A DNA stretch of 64,000 bases from Paeniglutamicibacter terrestris (GTDB lineage Bacteria > Actinomycetota > Actinomycetes > Actinomycetales > Micrococcaceae), in the NCBI RefSeq assembly GCF_012271785.1, contig NZ_JAAWVT010000010.1, forward strand, positions 1-64,000, read 5' to 3'. Positions within the stretch are counted from its first letter, which is position 1. Each line of letters starts with the position of its first letter. This document shows positions 18,710-27,483 of the stretch, piece after piece. The notes beneath the pieces were generated by a model. The model had not been told where the DNA came from and made no database searches. It was given only the letters and a program-made list of their open reading frames with translations. A program made the position numbers and the translations under genes.

Positions 18710-19406
18710 CCATATCTGAAAACCGAAATGATCAGCTTTCTGCCTCTGCTTGAGGGCGTTTGCCCAACTTTCCCTTTTTGATGGGGATCACTTATCGGTG
18801 TGCGGGCGTTAGGCAAAGACGCTGCGGAAAGTTGGCGGCATTTGAGGCAACCAGATCTTCCCAAAGAATCACCATTGCCAAGAGCAATGCGTGCGTCAAG
18901 GCACCGGGGTAGCGGCTGCCGAACGGCCGCAATAAATGTTGATCGTGAAGATCAAACAATTGATGCGGTACCAGCCGTGGGGACTTTCAAGTCGTGCGTG
19001 TCCCATGGACTGGGGCGCCAGCAGTTAGATAGGGGTGCGTTATGGGCAATTGCCTTCCGCCATTGCTCTATTCTTATTTGCCCTACTTGCGATCGTCCCG
19101 CCCTACCAACGACATCAGCCACTGTGCCGCGAGCGTGCGTTCATGATGATCTCCATGACCTGCAGTCGGGCCGACAAATATCCGAGCCTTTGCTCGGTCG
19201 TTGCGAGGCGGTGATCGATCGGAGGCCGCGATCTAGCGGCACACAGGATCATCGAGTTGACCAGATTGTGTCTGGCCGGAATCCAGCCCGTGGTCAATCA
19301 CGCATGAGAGTTAACACGTGGAAGCCATACGGAAACGAGTGCGGGATCCTGCCAGATAATAGAGTTTGCAACGCAACCTCGTGGGCTAGTCAATAGGTGC
19401 ACCCCG
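18710..19406. other. 700-base intergenic stretch between convergent genes
   Basis: The flanking genes point into it. A long plus-strand open frame (18800-19396) shows no motif, no ribosome site and unusual composition, so it is not called. Neither an RNA gene nor a strong terminator was recognised; it may be a decayed gene. Confidence 0.45.
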
Positions 19407-20387
19407 TTAGCCCAAGCTGCCGACGCGCTTTGCGCGCATGGCTGTGTCTCTGCGGACCTTGCGCAGTGGATCGATCAGGTTCCAGATCACGACGCCGATC
19501 GTGATGATGATGATCGTTACATTCAGGTGTAGAGACGCATCTAACCACCCCTCGGTGACCAAGCGGCCGATAAAACGTGGCTCAAACAAGGAATCGGTGG
19601 CGGCTAGCCAAACCACAGGTACGGCAACCAACAGTTCCAGGATGGCGTTGATGGCCACGAAGCGCCACGACCAGCCGCCGGCACGATAGCGGATGAACTC
19701 CAGCACGGCGGTGGCCAACAGACCTAGCATCAGCAGGGGAATCCAGAATGGCCAAAGTTCGGTGTTGAGAGTCGGCATCGATTGGCCCTGCGCATCAGTA
19801 AAGGGCGAGTTGAAGTGTTGCCATGGCAGGTAGGCTACCGCGACGAGTGCCACGAGTATCGCCGCGATGGTGTCGCCCAGACGGACTCCTCCCGGCGGGG
19901 TGTCAGGAAGCGTCGTCGGGTCCCACTTCGGTTTCGCCTCCTTGGAACCGGGGTTGCGCTCAATGAGCGCAAAGATGAGGGTGACCCAGAAGAACATGTG
20001 CATGGCCACACCCAGTCCGGCGATGATTCCACCGGAAGCGATTTCGCCGGCATCACCACCGCTGAGTAACTTACCCAGCATCACCGCGAAAGCAACGACC
20101 GGCAATACTGTGGCCGCAAGGATCTTAAGCAGGCGGATGTAGGTGGGGAAGTAGTCGGGGCCAATGAGGTGAAGAGGTTTGTTTGAATAGTCGGCCGCCA
20201 GACGCATCGGATCACCGAGTTCCAGCAGCACGGCGCGCTCGACGTCCTCCGGCGGGGTCCCGGCATCGAGGCGTGCCTCTCTCAAGTCTGCGATGGCCGC
20301 AGCGACCTCGGCCTCCACATCTTCGCGTTGGGATTCGGGCACGGAACGGGACACGGCCGTGACGTATCGGCTGGACAAGCTGCTCAT
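19407..20387 (-). CDS. PadR-linked multi-pass membrane protein with permease-prefix-like N-terminus
   Basis: The 326-residue protein starts with a short cytoplasmic helical region (SSRYVTAVSRSVPESQREDVEAE, then LELGDPMRLAADY) of the type found in HAAS/DUF1700 'permease prefix' proteins encoded next to PadR regulators. About six hydrophobic segments follow (VLPVVAFAVMLGKLL, MHMFFWVTLIFALIE, TIAAILVALVAVAYL and others). The start ATG overlaps the padR stop as ATGA, so the pair is co-translated. In such pairs the membrane protein is thought to sense envelope stress or modulate the regulator's target; its activity here is unknown. Confidence 0.75.
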   Translation of the reverse strand: MSSLSSRYVTAVSRSVPESQREDVEAEVAAAIADLREARLDAGTPPEDVERAVLLELGDPMRLAADYSNKPLHLIGPDYFPTYIRLLKILAATVLPVVAFAVMLGKLLSGGDAGEIASGGIIAGLGVAMHMFFWVTLIFALIERNPGSKEAKPKWDPTTLPDTPPGGVRLGDTIAAILVALVAVAYLPWQHFNSPFTDAQGQSMPTLNTELWPFWIPLLMLGLLATAVLEFIRYRAGGWSWRFVAINAILELLVAVPVVWLAATDSLFEPRFIGRLVTEGWLDASLHLNVTIIIITIGVVIWNLIDPLRKVRRDTAMRAKRVGSLG

Positions 20388-20746
20388 GGCAACTCCTTGA
20401 GGGGTGTATTTGGTTCTTCGGAACGCAGTGCGTTGAGGGAAGTGGCCAAGTAGTTCCACTCGGCAGTGAGCGAGTCAAGCAGGCTTCTGCCGGACTGGCT
20501 GGTCTTGTACATCTTGCGTGGACGGGACTCGGTGGTGTCCCACTCGGCGTCCAATAGTCCCTGTTTTTCCAAGCGACGCAACAGTGGGTAGAGCGTGTTG
20601 GCATCCACGCTCAGCCCAGATTTCTCCAGCACCGCTAGCAGACCGTAACCGTAGCCTGGGGTTTCCAGGGTTGCCAGCGCGGCCATCACCACGGTTCCGC
20701 GGCGAAGTTCTTGCTGGTGTCCGGACAGGACCTCTTCATAGATCAT
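20384..20746 (-). CDS. PadR-family transcriptional regulator
   Basis: This 120-residue PadR-type winged-helix protein contains ELRRGTVVMAALATLETPGYGYGLLAVLEKSGLSVDANTLYPLLRRLEKQGLLDAEW, the classic PadR DNA-binding domain, and a short C-terminal dimerisation helix (SLLDSLTAEWNYLATSLNAL). It is translationally coupled to the downstream membrane protein. An inverted repeat 11 bases before its start is a candidate autoregulatory operator. Confidence 0.92.
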   Translation of the reverse strand: MIYEEVLSGHQQELRRGTVVMAALATLETPGYGYGLLAVLEKSGLSVDANTLYPLLRRLEKQGLLDAEWDTTESRPRKMYKTSQSGRSLLDSLTAEWNYLATSLNALRSEEPNTPLKELP

Positions 20747-20756
20747 GTTTCACACG

Positions 20757-20777
20757 ATACTGTGTCACGCACACTAT
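20757..20777 (-). promoter_or_regulatory. Candidate PadR operator
   Basis: The inverted repeat ATACTGTG-TCACG-CACACTAT has 7 of 8 positions paired. It is centred about 21 bases upstream of the padR ATG, where binding would block initiation. PadR sites are typically such A/T-flanked dyads. Confidence 0.5.
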
Positions 20778-21178
20778 TGTCCATGGCAAGGAGATTGGAA
20801 GTTTCCAGCTAATTCCTTGACGCGCCACGGATCAATGGCTCGATGCCAACGTTCGTCGGTGGCGCGCGACGGCGCCCAATGGCCTCGGCGCGCAGTTGGT
20901 AGGCGGTCCCGGCGACGACCGCATCGATGACGAAAGTTCGGTTTCCCGGTAACAGCAGCGCGGTGGATGCTGAGCTGGATACCGCGTGCGGATCGACCCT
21001 CCGTCGTGACGCGGTGCTAATCGTTCCCGTGGCAAGTCTCTGCGCACTACCCGGCCGGAAAGTGGCCGCCGGGGTGGACCTCGGGGGCGCCCTTGAGCCT
21101 CTTCACACCCGGGCTGGCGCAGCTAGGGAACTCAAAACGAATCATTACCTCATGTTTCACTACGCTAAATTTTACAAA

Positions 21179-21197
21179 TAAGGTAAGGCTAAGTTTA
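21179..21197 (+). promoter_or_regulatory. DtxR/IdeR-type iron box
   Basis: TAAGGTAAGGCTAAGTTTA matches the actinobacterial iron-box consensus TTAGGTTAGGCTAACCTAA at 14 of 19 positions, including the central GGCTAA. It lies 10 bases before the first gene of the siderophore transport operon, so Fe-loaded DtxR/IdeR should repress the operon. Confidence 0.75.
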
Positions 21198-21206
21198 TGA
21201 TGATGC

Positions 21207-22055
21207 GTGAATGATCGCAAAACCGGATATGGGCTCAGTGCCCAAGACCTTGACCTAGGCTATGGGACTCGACAGGTGGTCCATGGTGCCCACCTGACGC
21301 TTCGCCCTGGCCGCATCGTGGCCCTAGTGGGCCCCAACGGCAGCGGGAAATCGACGCTGCTGCGCGCCATGGCGCGCTTGCACGAGGTTGACGCGGGAGG
21401 ACTCCGGCTGGGGAAACTCGGCGGGGAATCCCTGGACGCCTTATCCATGAAGCGCAGCGAGTTTGCGCGGCGGGTCACCCTGCTGTCGCAAAGTCGTCCC
21501 GTGCCGCACGGCCTCAGCGTGCGCGAGGTGGTCGAGTTTGGCCGCCATCCGCATCGCGGACGGTTCCGCTCCGCGGACCCGTCGGGCCAGGCCATGGTCG
21601 AGGGCGCCATGGCGATGACGGGAGTCGAAGCACTTGCCGACCGCGGGGTGCACGAGCTCTCCGGCGGACAGCTGCAGCGCGTCTGGATGGCCAGCGCTCT
21701 GGCGCAGGACACCTCCGTCCTCCTGCTGGACGAGCCGACCAACCACCTGGACCTGCGCTACAAGGTCGAGATCTTCGACCTAGTCCACGACCTGGCCCGC
21801 GAACACGGGGTGGCGGTTGGGCTGGTGCTGCACGACCTGGACGAAGCCGCTGGGATCGCCGATGACATCGCGGTGCTCAGTGGCGGGCGCATCATGGCGG
21901 TGGGCCCGGCCCATGAGGCGCTTGATGCGCAGCTGCTGTCCCGGGTCTATGGCATCGAGATCGAGACCCGGCTGGATCCGTTCACCGGGCGGGTGCAGAC
22001 ACGTGCCCTAGGCCGGCGCCACGGGAATTCACAACCCATCCTTGAAACCATCTAG
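21207..22055 (+). CDS. Iron-siderophore ABC transporter ATP-binding protein
   Basis: This 282-residue ATPase of the FecE/FepC/FhuC family energises siderophore import. Walker A GPNGSGKST, signature LSGGQLQRVWMASALA, Walker B VLLLDEPTNHLDL and the switch His in LVLHDLDEA are all present. The GTG at 21207 lies directly behind the iron box and has a weak ribosome site, so a very short leader is likely. The lipoprotein gene follows 10 bases after its stop. Confidence 0.95.
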   Translation: MNDRKTGYGLSAQDLDLGYGTRQVVHGAHLTLRPGRIVALVGPNGSGKSTLLRAMARLHEVDAGGLRLGKLGGESLDALSMKRSEFARRVTLLSQSRPVPHGLSVREVVEFGRHPHRGRFRSADPSGQAMVEGAMAMTGVEALADRGVHELSGGQLQRVWMASALAQDTSVLLLDEPTNHLDLRYKVEIFDLVHDLAREHGVAVGLVLHDLDEAAGIADDIAVLSGGRIMAVGPAHEALDAQLLSRVYGIEIETRLDPFTGRVQTRALGRRHGNSQPILETI

Positions 22056-22065
22056 AAGGAGAACC

Positions 22066-23046
22066 ATGAACAAGATTCACTCGCTCACCCTTGCCCTCGT
22101 GGCCGCCGGCGCCCTGGCGTTGACCGGCTGCGGTACCACCGAGGCTCCGGCCTCCGCAGAAACCGCTCCGACCGAGGCGGGCGGAGCCGTCTCGGTGACC
22201 GATGCGCGCGGCAAAACCATCACCCTCGAGGCCCCCGCCACCCGGCTGGTCGGCACCGAATGGAACGTGCTGGAGAACATCGCCTCGCTGGGCACCATGC
22301 CAGTGGGGGCCGCCGACGTGAAGGGCTACAACGCCTGGGTCAAGGCTGCTCCGCTGTATGCGGGCGTCAAGGATATCGGCACTCGCGGAGAACCGAGCAT
22401 CGACACCGTCGCCGCACTGGATGCCGACGTCATCGTGGCCACCACCGACCTGCCCGAGGCCGCCGTGGCACAGCTGGAAAAGCTTGCTCCGGTGGTGGTG
22501 CTGAAGTCCGCCGACGGAACGAATCAGATCGGTCAGGCCATCGAAAACCTGAACACGGTCGCCACACTCACCGGCACCCAGACCAAAGCCGCGGAGGTCG
22601 TCTCCGGCTACGAGGCAGCCATCACCGCCGGGCGCAGCGCGCTGGAAGCCGCCGGGCTCAGCGGCACCCGGGTGGCATTTGCCGACGGCTGGGTTGCTGA
22701 CGGGGCGGTGTCCATCCGCCCGTACGTTGCCGGCTCGCTGCTCGCTGACATCAACACCGAGCTTGGGCTGGTAAGCCCTTGGTCGCTGAAGGGCGACCCC
22801 GCCTACGGGCTGGCCGCCACCGACGTCGAGGGCCTGACGGCCCTGGACGCCGAGCACTTCGTCTACATCGCCAACAAGAACGACGGCAACTTCGTTGACG
22901 AACTGACGACAAATGCCATCTGGAGCTCACTGGACTTTGTCAAGGCAGGGCACGTCCACCGCCTTGACGACGGCATCTGGATGTTCGGCGGCCCCGCCTC
23001 GATGACAGCGTACGTCAACGCGCTCGTGGCCGAACTGACCAAGTAG
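22066..23046 (+). CDS. Iron-siderophore-binding lipoprotein
   Basis: The 326-residue solute-binding lipoprotein begins with a signal peptide and lipobox (ALALTGC) and a Ser/Thr/Ala linker. The FecB/FepB-type fold follows, with VTDARGKTITLEAPATRLV and VIVATTDLPEAAVAQLEKLAPVVVL. It captures the ferric siderophore outside the cell for the permease encoded next. The ATG at 22066 follows AAGGAG; the gene lies 10 bases after the ATPase gene in the same iron-regulated operon. Confidence 0.94.
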   Translation: MNKIHSLTLALVAAGALALTGCGTTEAPASAETAPTEAGGAVSVTDARGKTITLEAPATRLVGTEWNVLENIASLGTMPVGAADVKGYNAWVKAAPLYAGVKDIGTRGEPSIDTVAALDADVIVATTDLPEAAVAQLEKLAPVVVLKSADGTNQIGQAIENLNTVATLTGTQTKAAEVVSGYEAAITAGRSALEAAGLSGTRVAFADGWVADGAVSIRPYVAGSLLADINTELGLVSPWSLKGDPAYGLAATDVEGLTALDAEHFVYIANKNDGNFVDELTTNAIWSSLDFVKAGHVHRLDDGIWMFGGPASMTAYVNALVAELTK

Positions 23047-23111
23047 CAGACCAACCCCTGCCCGGTGCCCAGAGCACCGGGACCGCCCAAAGACAGCAGG
23101 AAGCAAGAATC

Positions 23112-25229
23112 GTGAGTCAATCCGTCCGTCAAGACACCGCAGCCCCTGAAGTGGCCCCGGTCATCGCCTCCGCGGCGCGGGTTCCGTGGTGGCGCTCGGT
23201 CGGTGCTCTGGCTGCGATGCTGCTCGGGAGCCTGGCGGTGCTGGCCGCCGTGCACCTGACCCAAGGCACCGCGACGCTGGGGATTGGGGAGCTCTGGGGC
23301 GTGCTCGCTGGCCGCGGCGCGGAACAGGACTCCGCGGTGCTCATCGCCTCGCGCGTCCCACGTTTGCTAGCCGGGCTGCTGGTAGGTATCGCGCTGGGGG
23401 TTGCCGGGGCGGGCATGCAGTCCGCCAGTGGAAACATCCTTGCCTCCCCGGACACCCTGGCGGTGAATGCCGGGGCACACCTGGCCATCGTCTCGGTGGC
23501 GGTACTGGGCTTCACCATGCCACCACTGGTCTCCGGGTCGGTCTCATTCCTGGGCGGACTTGGTGCCGCGGCCCTAGTTCTCGCGCTCTCCGGGGCCGGG
23601 ACTCGTGCCGCGAGCGGACCGATCCGCCTGGTGCTGGCCGGATCCGCCCTAGCACTGGGACTGGGCTCGGTGACCAGCGCCCTGATCCTGCTCTACAGCC
23701 AGGAAACCACCGGGCTGCTGGCCTGGGGCAGCGGCAGCATCGTGCAGTCGCGCAGCACCGAACTGGTGCAGCTGGCCCCCGTCATCGCGATCGGAATTCT
23801 GGCGCTGTGTGCCCTCTCCCGGCGACTTGACCTGCTGGGCCTGGGCGAGGACGCCTCCCGGCTGGCCGGGGCCGACCCGCGCGTCGCGCGTCTGTGCGCG
23901 GTGCTCGCCGCGGTGCTCCTCTCGGCCGCCGCCGTGTCCCTGGCCGGCCCCATCGGTTTTGTGGGGTTGTGTGCCCCGGCCATTATCCGCCTGCTCAGTG
24001 GCAAGATCCCGGGGTTGGGACGGCACCGGGCGTTGTTGCCGCTGTCGGGGATCACCGGTGCGCTGGTGGTCGTCGGGGCCGACGTCCTGGTGCGCGTGGT
24101 GCTCGGGGCCAAGGCGGGGGTCGAGGTCCCCACGGGCGTTGTCACCACGCTGCTCGGCGCGATTTTTCTGGTCGTCCTGGCCGTGCGCATGAGCGACGGG
24201 TCGATGGCAGGCGGCGGCGACGCACTGGCGAAGATCCGCAGTTTCCGCACGTTCCTCGCGGTGCTGCTGGCCCTAGTCTTGCTGCTGACCGGGCTAGTGA
24301 TTGCCGGAGTCTTGCTGGGGGATGCCAAGCTGCTGCTGGGGGACGTCCAGAACTGGATTTCCGGCCGGGCCGGGGACACCGTCTCGGCCGTGCTTGGCAC
24401 CCGCCTGCCGCGGGTGCTGGCGGCGGTGCTGGCTGGTGTGGCTCTGGCGCTCGCTGGCACCCTGGTGCAGGGCGTTTCTCGCAATCCGCTGGCCGACCCG
24501 GGCATTCTGGGCGTCTCCGGAGGTGGTGGGCTGGCGGCGATTCTCGTGTTGACTTTGGCGCCAATGGCCGGCGCCTGGGCCGTGAGCGGTGCCGCGCTGG
24601 CTGGCGCGGGGTTGGTGGCGGTGCTGGTCTTCGGCCTGGCGATGCGCGGCGGGTTGCAGCAGGGCAGGCTGGTGCTCATCGGCATCGGTGTCTCCGCCGC
24701 GCTCTCGGCATTGATCAACGTGTTGCTGGTTACCACCAACCCCTATTCGCAAACCAAGGCGTTGACCTGGCTCTCGGGTTCCACCTACGGGCGTTCTCTC
24801 ACCTCGGTGCTGCCCGTGGCGCTGGCCATCGCTCTGGTCATTCCGCTGCTCATCTGGATGCGCCGGGACCTAGATGTGCTGGCGCTGGATGATGACTCCC
24901 CACGGGTGTTGGGCATCGCGCTGGTGCCGGCCCGGCTCTGGCTGCTGGGCGGCGCGGTGTTACTGACCGCCGGTGCCGTGTCCACGGTCGGGGTGATCGC
25001 CTTCGTGGGGTTGGTGGCCCCGCATGCCGCTCGTTCGCTGGTTGGTGCCCGCCACACCCGGGTGTTGCCGGTGGCGCTGCTCATCGGCGCATGTACCGTC
25101 TCGATCGCCGACACCGTCGGGCGTACCGTCATCGCCCCGGGGCAGATCCCGGCCGGAATCATGACGGCCTTGGTCGGTGCCCCCTACTTCATGTACCTAC
25201 TGTGGCGCTCGCGCAGCCCCAGCCACTAG
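23112..25229 (+). CDS. Fused double FecCD-type siderophore permease (FhuB-like)
   Basis: The 705-residue permease contains two tandem FecCD domains in one chain (roughly residues 20-355 and 380-705), as in FhuB, instead of two separate subunits. Each half repeats the family pattern R(V/L)PR(L/V)LAG.LVG.ALA.AG ... NPLADPG (NILASPDTLAVNAGAH in half 1; NPLADPGILGVSGGGG in half 2) and the late GPIGFVGL / GVIAFVGLVAPHAAR motif that contacts the ATPase. The start is GTG. Together with the upstream ATPase and lipoprotein it forms a complete importer. Confidence 0.94.
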   Translation: MSQSVRQDTAAPEVAPVIASAARVPWWRSVGALAAMLLGSLAVLAAVHLTQGTATLGIGELWGVLAGRGAEQDSAVLIASRVPRLLAGLLVGIALGVAGAGMQSASGNILASPDTLAVNAGAHLAIVSVAVLGFTMPPLVSGSVSFLGGLGAAALVLALSGAGTRAASGPIRLVLAGSALALGLGSVTSALILLYSQETTGLLAWGSGSIVQSRSTELVQLAPVIAIGILALCALSRRLDLLGLGEDASRLAGADPRVARLCAVLAAVLLSAAAVSLAGPIGFVGLCAPAIIRLLSGKIPGLGRHRALLPLSGITGALVVVGADVLVRVVLGAKAGVEVPTGVVTTLLGAIFLVVLAVRMSDGSMAGGGDALAKIRSFRTFLAVLLALVLLLTGLVIAGVLLGDAKLLLGDVQNWISGRAGDTVSAVLGTRLPRVLAAVLAGVALALAGTLVQGVSRNPLADPGILGVSGGGGLAAILVLTLAPMAGAWAVSGAALAGAGLVAVLVFGLAMRGGLQQGRLVLIGIGVSAALSALINVLLVTTNPYSQTKALTWLSGSTYGRSLTSVLPVALAIALVIPLLIWMRRDLDVLALDDDSPRVLGIALVPARLWLLGGAVLLTAGAVSTVGVIAFVGLVAPHAARSLVGARHTRVLPVALLIGACTVSIADTVGRTVIAPGQIPAGIMTALVGAPYFMYLLWRSRSPSH

Positions 25230-25261
25230 GCAAAACCGAACCGCAACGAAAGCAGGAGAAG

Positions 25262-26089
25262 ATGGCCAGAACCAACATGGCGGCAGCACGCGTGGCGGCC
25301 CAAACCCCGGGACTTATCCACGCGCAGGTGCTGCGCAGTCTGCGCCTGGGCCACAGCTTCCAGCGGGTGACGCTGGGGCACGGAACGCTGAGGGACTTCG
25401 TCCCTCTGGGGTTCGACCAGTGGTTCCGCCTCTTCCTGCCTTCCGCCGCTGGCAGCTTAGAGCGCCTGCCGCAGAAGCTCGACACCCTCGCCTACCTCAA
25501 GTATCTGGCGCTGCCCAAGGGGGCGCGGCCGATCCTGCGCAACTACACCGTGGCCGAATTCCGGCCCGCGGGGCTGCAGGGACCGGAGCTGGATGTTGAT
25601 TTTGTGCTGCACTCGGCGCCCGACGGATCCCTGGGCCCCGCCGCACGGTGGGCCCGAGATGCCCTCCCGGGGGAGAAAGTGGCGTTCATCGACGAGGGCC
25701 TGGGTTTTAACCGCCCCGGGCATCTCGAGAGCGTTTTCATCGTTGCGGACGAGACGGGCCTGCCGGCCGCCGCAGGGGTGCTCGCTGCCCTGCCGCGGCA
25801 TATCACGGGCACCGCGCTGCTGGAGGTTCCCGATGTAGCGGATCGCCGGGATGTTCCTGCCCCCGCAGGGGTCGAGGTGCGCTGGCTCCCGCGGACGGGA
25901 ACCGCGTTGCCTGGGAGCGTGGCCCTTGATGCGTTGCGGGCACTGCAGATTCCGCGGGAGCCGTTTTACGGCTGGGTGGTGGGGGAGTCCTTGCTGGCCA
26001 GCGGCGTGCGCCGGCATTGGGTCGGCGCTGGTGTTCCCAAGTCACACATCACCTTCTGTGGCTATTGGAAGAATGGTGCCCGGCACTAA
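25262..26089 (+). CDS. Siderophore-interacting FAD-binding reductase
   Basis: This 275-residue protein of the siderophore-interacting (SIP) family, related to ViuB, reduces imported ferric siderophores to release Fe(II). Visible features are an N-terminal FAD-binding barrel (GFDQWFRLFLP, then RNYTVAEFRP, the RxYT flavin motif), GPAARWARDALPGE, VFIVADETGLPA and the C-terminal WVVGESLLASGVRRHWVGAGVPKSHITFCGYWKNG, typical of the family. The ATG at 25262 follows AGGAG. It is the last gene of the operon and gives a route from uptake to iron release. Confidence 0.93.
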   Translation: MARTNMAAARVAAQTPGLIHAQVLRSLRLGHSFQRVTLGHGTLRDFVPLGFDQWFRLFLPSAAGSLERLPQKLDTLAYLKYLALPKGARPILRNYTVAEFRPAGLQGPELDVDFVLHSAPDGSLGPAARWARDALPGEKVAFIDEGLGFNRPGHLESVFIVADETGLPAAAGVLAALPRHITGTALLEVPDVADRRDVPAPAGVEVRWLPRTGTALPGSVALDALRALQIPREPFYGWVVGESLLASGVRRHWVGAGVPKSHITFCGYWKNGARH

Positions 26090-26172
26090 ACCCGATGCGG
26101 GCTCGCGCGCGGACATGATGCCACCAGCTTGTTCCGGCCGTGATGGAGGGAACACGCATTATGGTTGTAGCT

Positions 26173-26196
26173 TCAAGTATTTGGTGCCATACTTGA
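26173..26196 (+). promoter_or_regulatory. Perfect inverted repeat upstream of the VOC dioxygenase gene
   Basis: Half sites TCAAGTAT and ATACTTGA are perfect complements separated by 8 bases, about 40 bases before the start codon. This is the layout of a MarR- or TetR-type operator controlling a quinone/catechol-responsive gene. No regulator gene adjoins it. Confidence 0.5.
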
Positions 26197-26236
26197 GGAA
26201 GAGCAGCCCATCCCCGTCGTCCAAGGAGTCACCGCC

Positions 26237-27106
26237 ATGAGCACCAGCACCCGAGATCAACTGTCAGCCGAGCTGGCCATGGGCACCGTCATGCTCAAGG
26301 TAGGGGACATGAAGAAAATGAGCGCCTACTATCAACAGGCGCTGGGCCTCGAGATTCTCTCCGAAGGAGCGGCCGGGACCGGCCTGGGACGCCGTGGACT
26401 TGAGCTTGTCCACCTCTCCGACGGCAAGGGCCTGAACCTTCCAGCTCGCGGCGAGGCCGGGCTTTTCCACACCGCATTGCTCTTTGACTCGCAATCGGAT
26501 CTCGCTGCCACGGTGCTGGCCGCCGCGCAGTTCGACGGCTCGCTGTTCACCGGCAGCTCAGATCACTTAGTTTCCGAAGCCTTCTACTTCAACGACCCCG
26601 AGGGCAACGGCATTGAGCTCTACTGGGACCGGCCCCGCGATACCTGGAGCTGGAACGGGGATACCGTAGCCATGGACACCATTTACTTGGATCCGAATGA
26701 GTACCTCAACAAGCACGTCAACGAGGCTGCCGTCAGGGGACTGAGCACCGCCAACGCCGGCATCGGTCACGTGCACCTGCAGGTTGGCGACGTCGCCACG
26801 GCAGAGAAGTTCTACGTTGACACCCTGGGCTTCGCCAAGACCACGAGCTTCCACGGCCAGGCGCTCTTTGTTTCCGCTGGCGGATACCACCACCACATGG
26901 CCATGAATGTGTGGAACTCCCGCGGTGCGGGACCCCGCAAGGACACTTTGGGCCTCGGCGAAGTTGTCATCACCGTGCCGAACAATGACGAGGTTGGTGC
27001 CCTGGCCGACCGACTGAATGTTGCCGGCGTCGCGAATCACCACACCGGTGCGGAACTTCGTTTTGATGATCCGTGGGCCAACAAGATCCGCGTGGCCGTC
27101 GGCTAA
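26237..27106 (+). CDS. Two-domain VOC-family ring-cleavage dioxygenase (CatE-like)
   Basis: The 289-residue protein has two vicinal-oxygen-chelate modules (about residues 10-130 and 165-285). The first includes GTVMLKVGDMKKMSAYYQQALGL and ends FNDPEGNGIELYWDRP. The second includes GIGHVHLQVGDVATAEKFYVDTLGF with the metal-binding His and YHHHMAMNVWNS. This is the architecture of CatE-type catechol-2,3-dioxygenases that detoxify catechols and quinones. The ATG follows AAGGAG. It is monocistronic and ends in a terminator. The exact substrate is not readable. Confidence 0.87.
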   Translation: MSTSTRDQLSAELAMGTVMLKVGDMKKMSAYYQQALGLEILSEGAAGTGLGRRGLELVHLSDGKGLNLPARGEAGLFHTALLFDSQSDLAATVLAAAQFDGSLFTGSSDHLVSEAFYFNDPEGNGIELYWDRPRDTWSWNGDTVAMDTIYLDPNEYLNKHVNEAAVRGLSTANAGIGHVHLQVGDVATAEKFYVDTLGFAKTTSFHGQALFVSAGGYHHHMAMNVWNSRGAGPRKDTLGLGEVVITVPNNDEVGALADRLNVAGVANHHTGAELRFDDPWANKIRVAVG

Positions 27107-27127
27107 GACCGAAAGGCCAGCGCGGCT

Positions 27128-27178
27128 GCGGGTCGGGGAGCGGTGTATTCTGCACAGCTCCCCGGCCCGCATTTTCTT
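27128..27178 (+). terminator. Terminator after the VOC dioxygenase gene
   Basis: A 14-bp stem with one G-T wobble (27128-27141 with 27157-27170) is followed by ATTTTCTT, 22 bases past the stop. Confidence 0.8.
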
Positions 27179-27483
27179 GCGCTGCGTGTTTTGCCTCTTT
27201 TGGCGGTGGGAGACACGGACAGGTGGGACCCATGCCGTTGAAGCACCAACGCGCCGTGCCCCCACGCTGAATTCCTGCGCACTGGTCGTTGCGCCGACGT
27301 GTCTGCCGCCCTCCACCGGGCAGCAGCCGAATAATCCCCGTGGACACCGGTGCCATGTTAACCAACGCGACAATGGGCTGTGACGCTACAGCGGCACGTC
27401 GTCTGCGGTGAGGAGCTGTCGCCGAGGACCTGGCTGCCAGCGGCTGCTAGATGCATCCGCCCGCCTCCGCAGGCTACTGCGCG

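Noticed and set aside
18800-19396. 198-codon plus-strand open frame between convergent genes
   Set aside because: No start signal, no familiar motif, and odd composition (many Arg, Cys, His); treated as non-coding or remnant.
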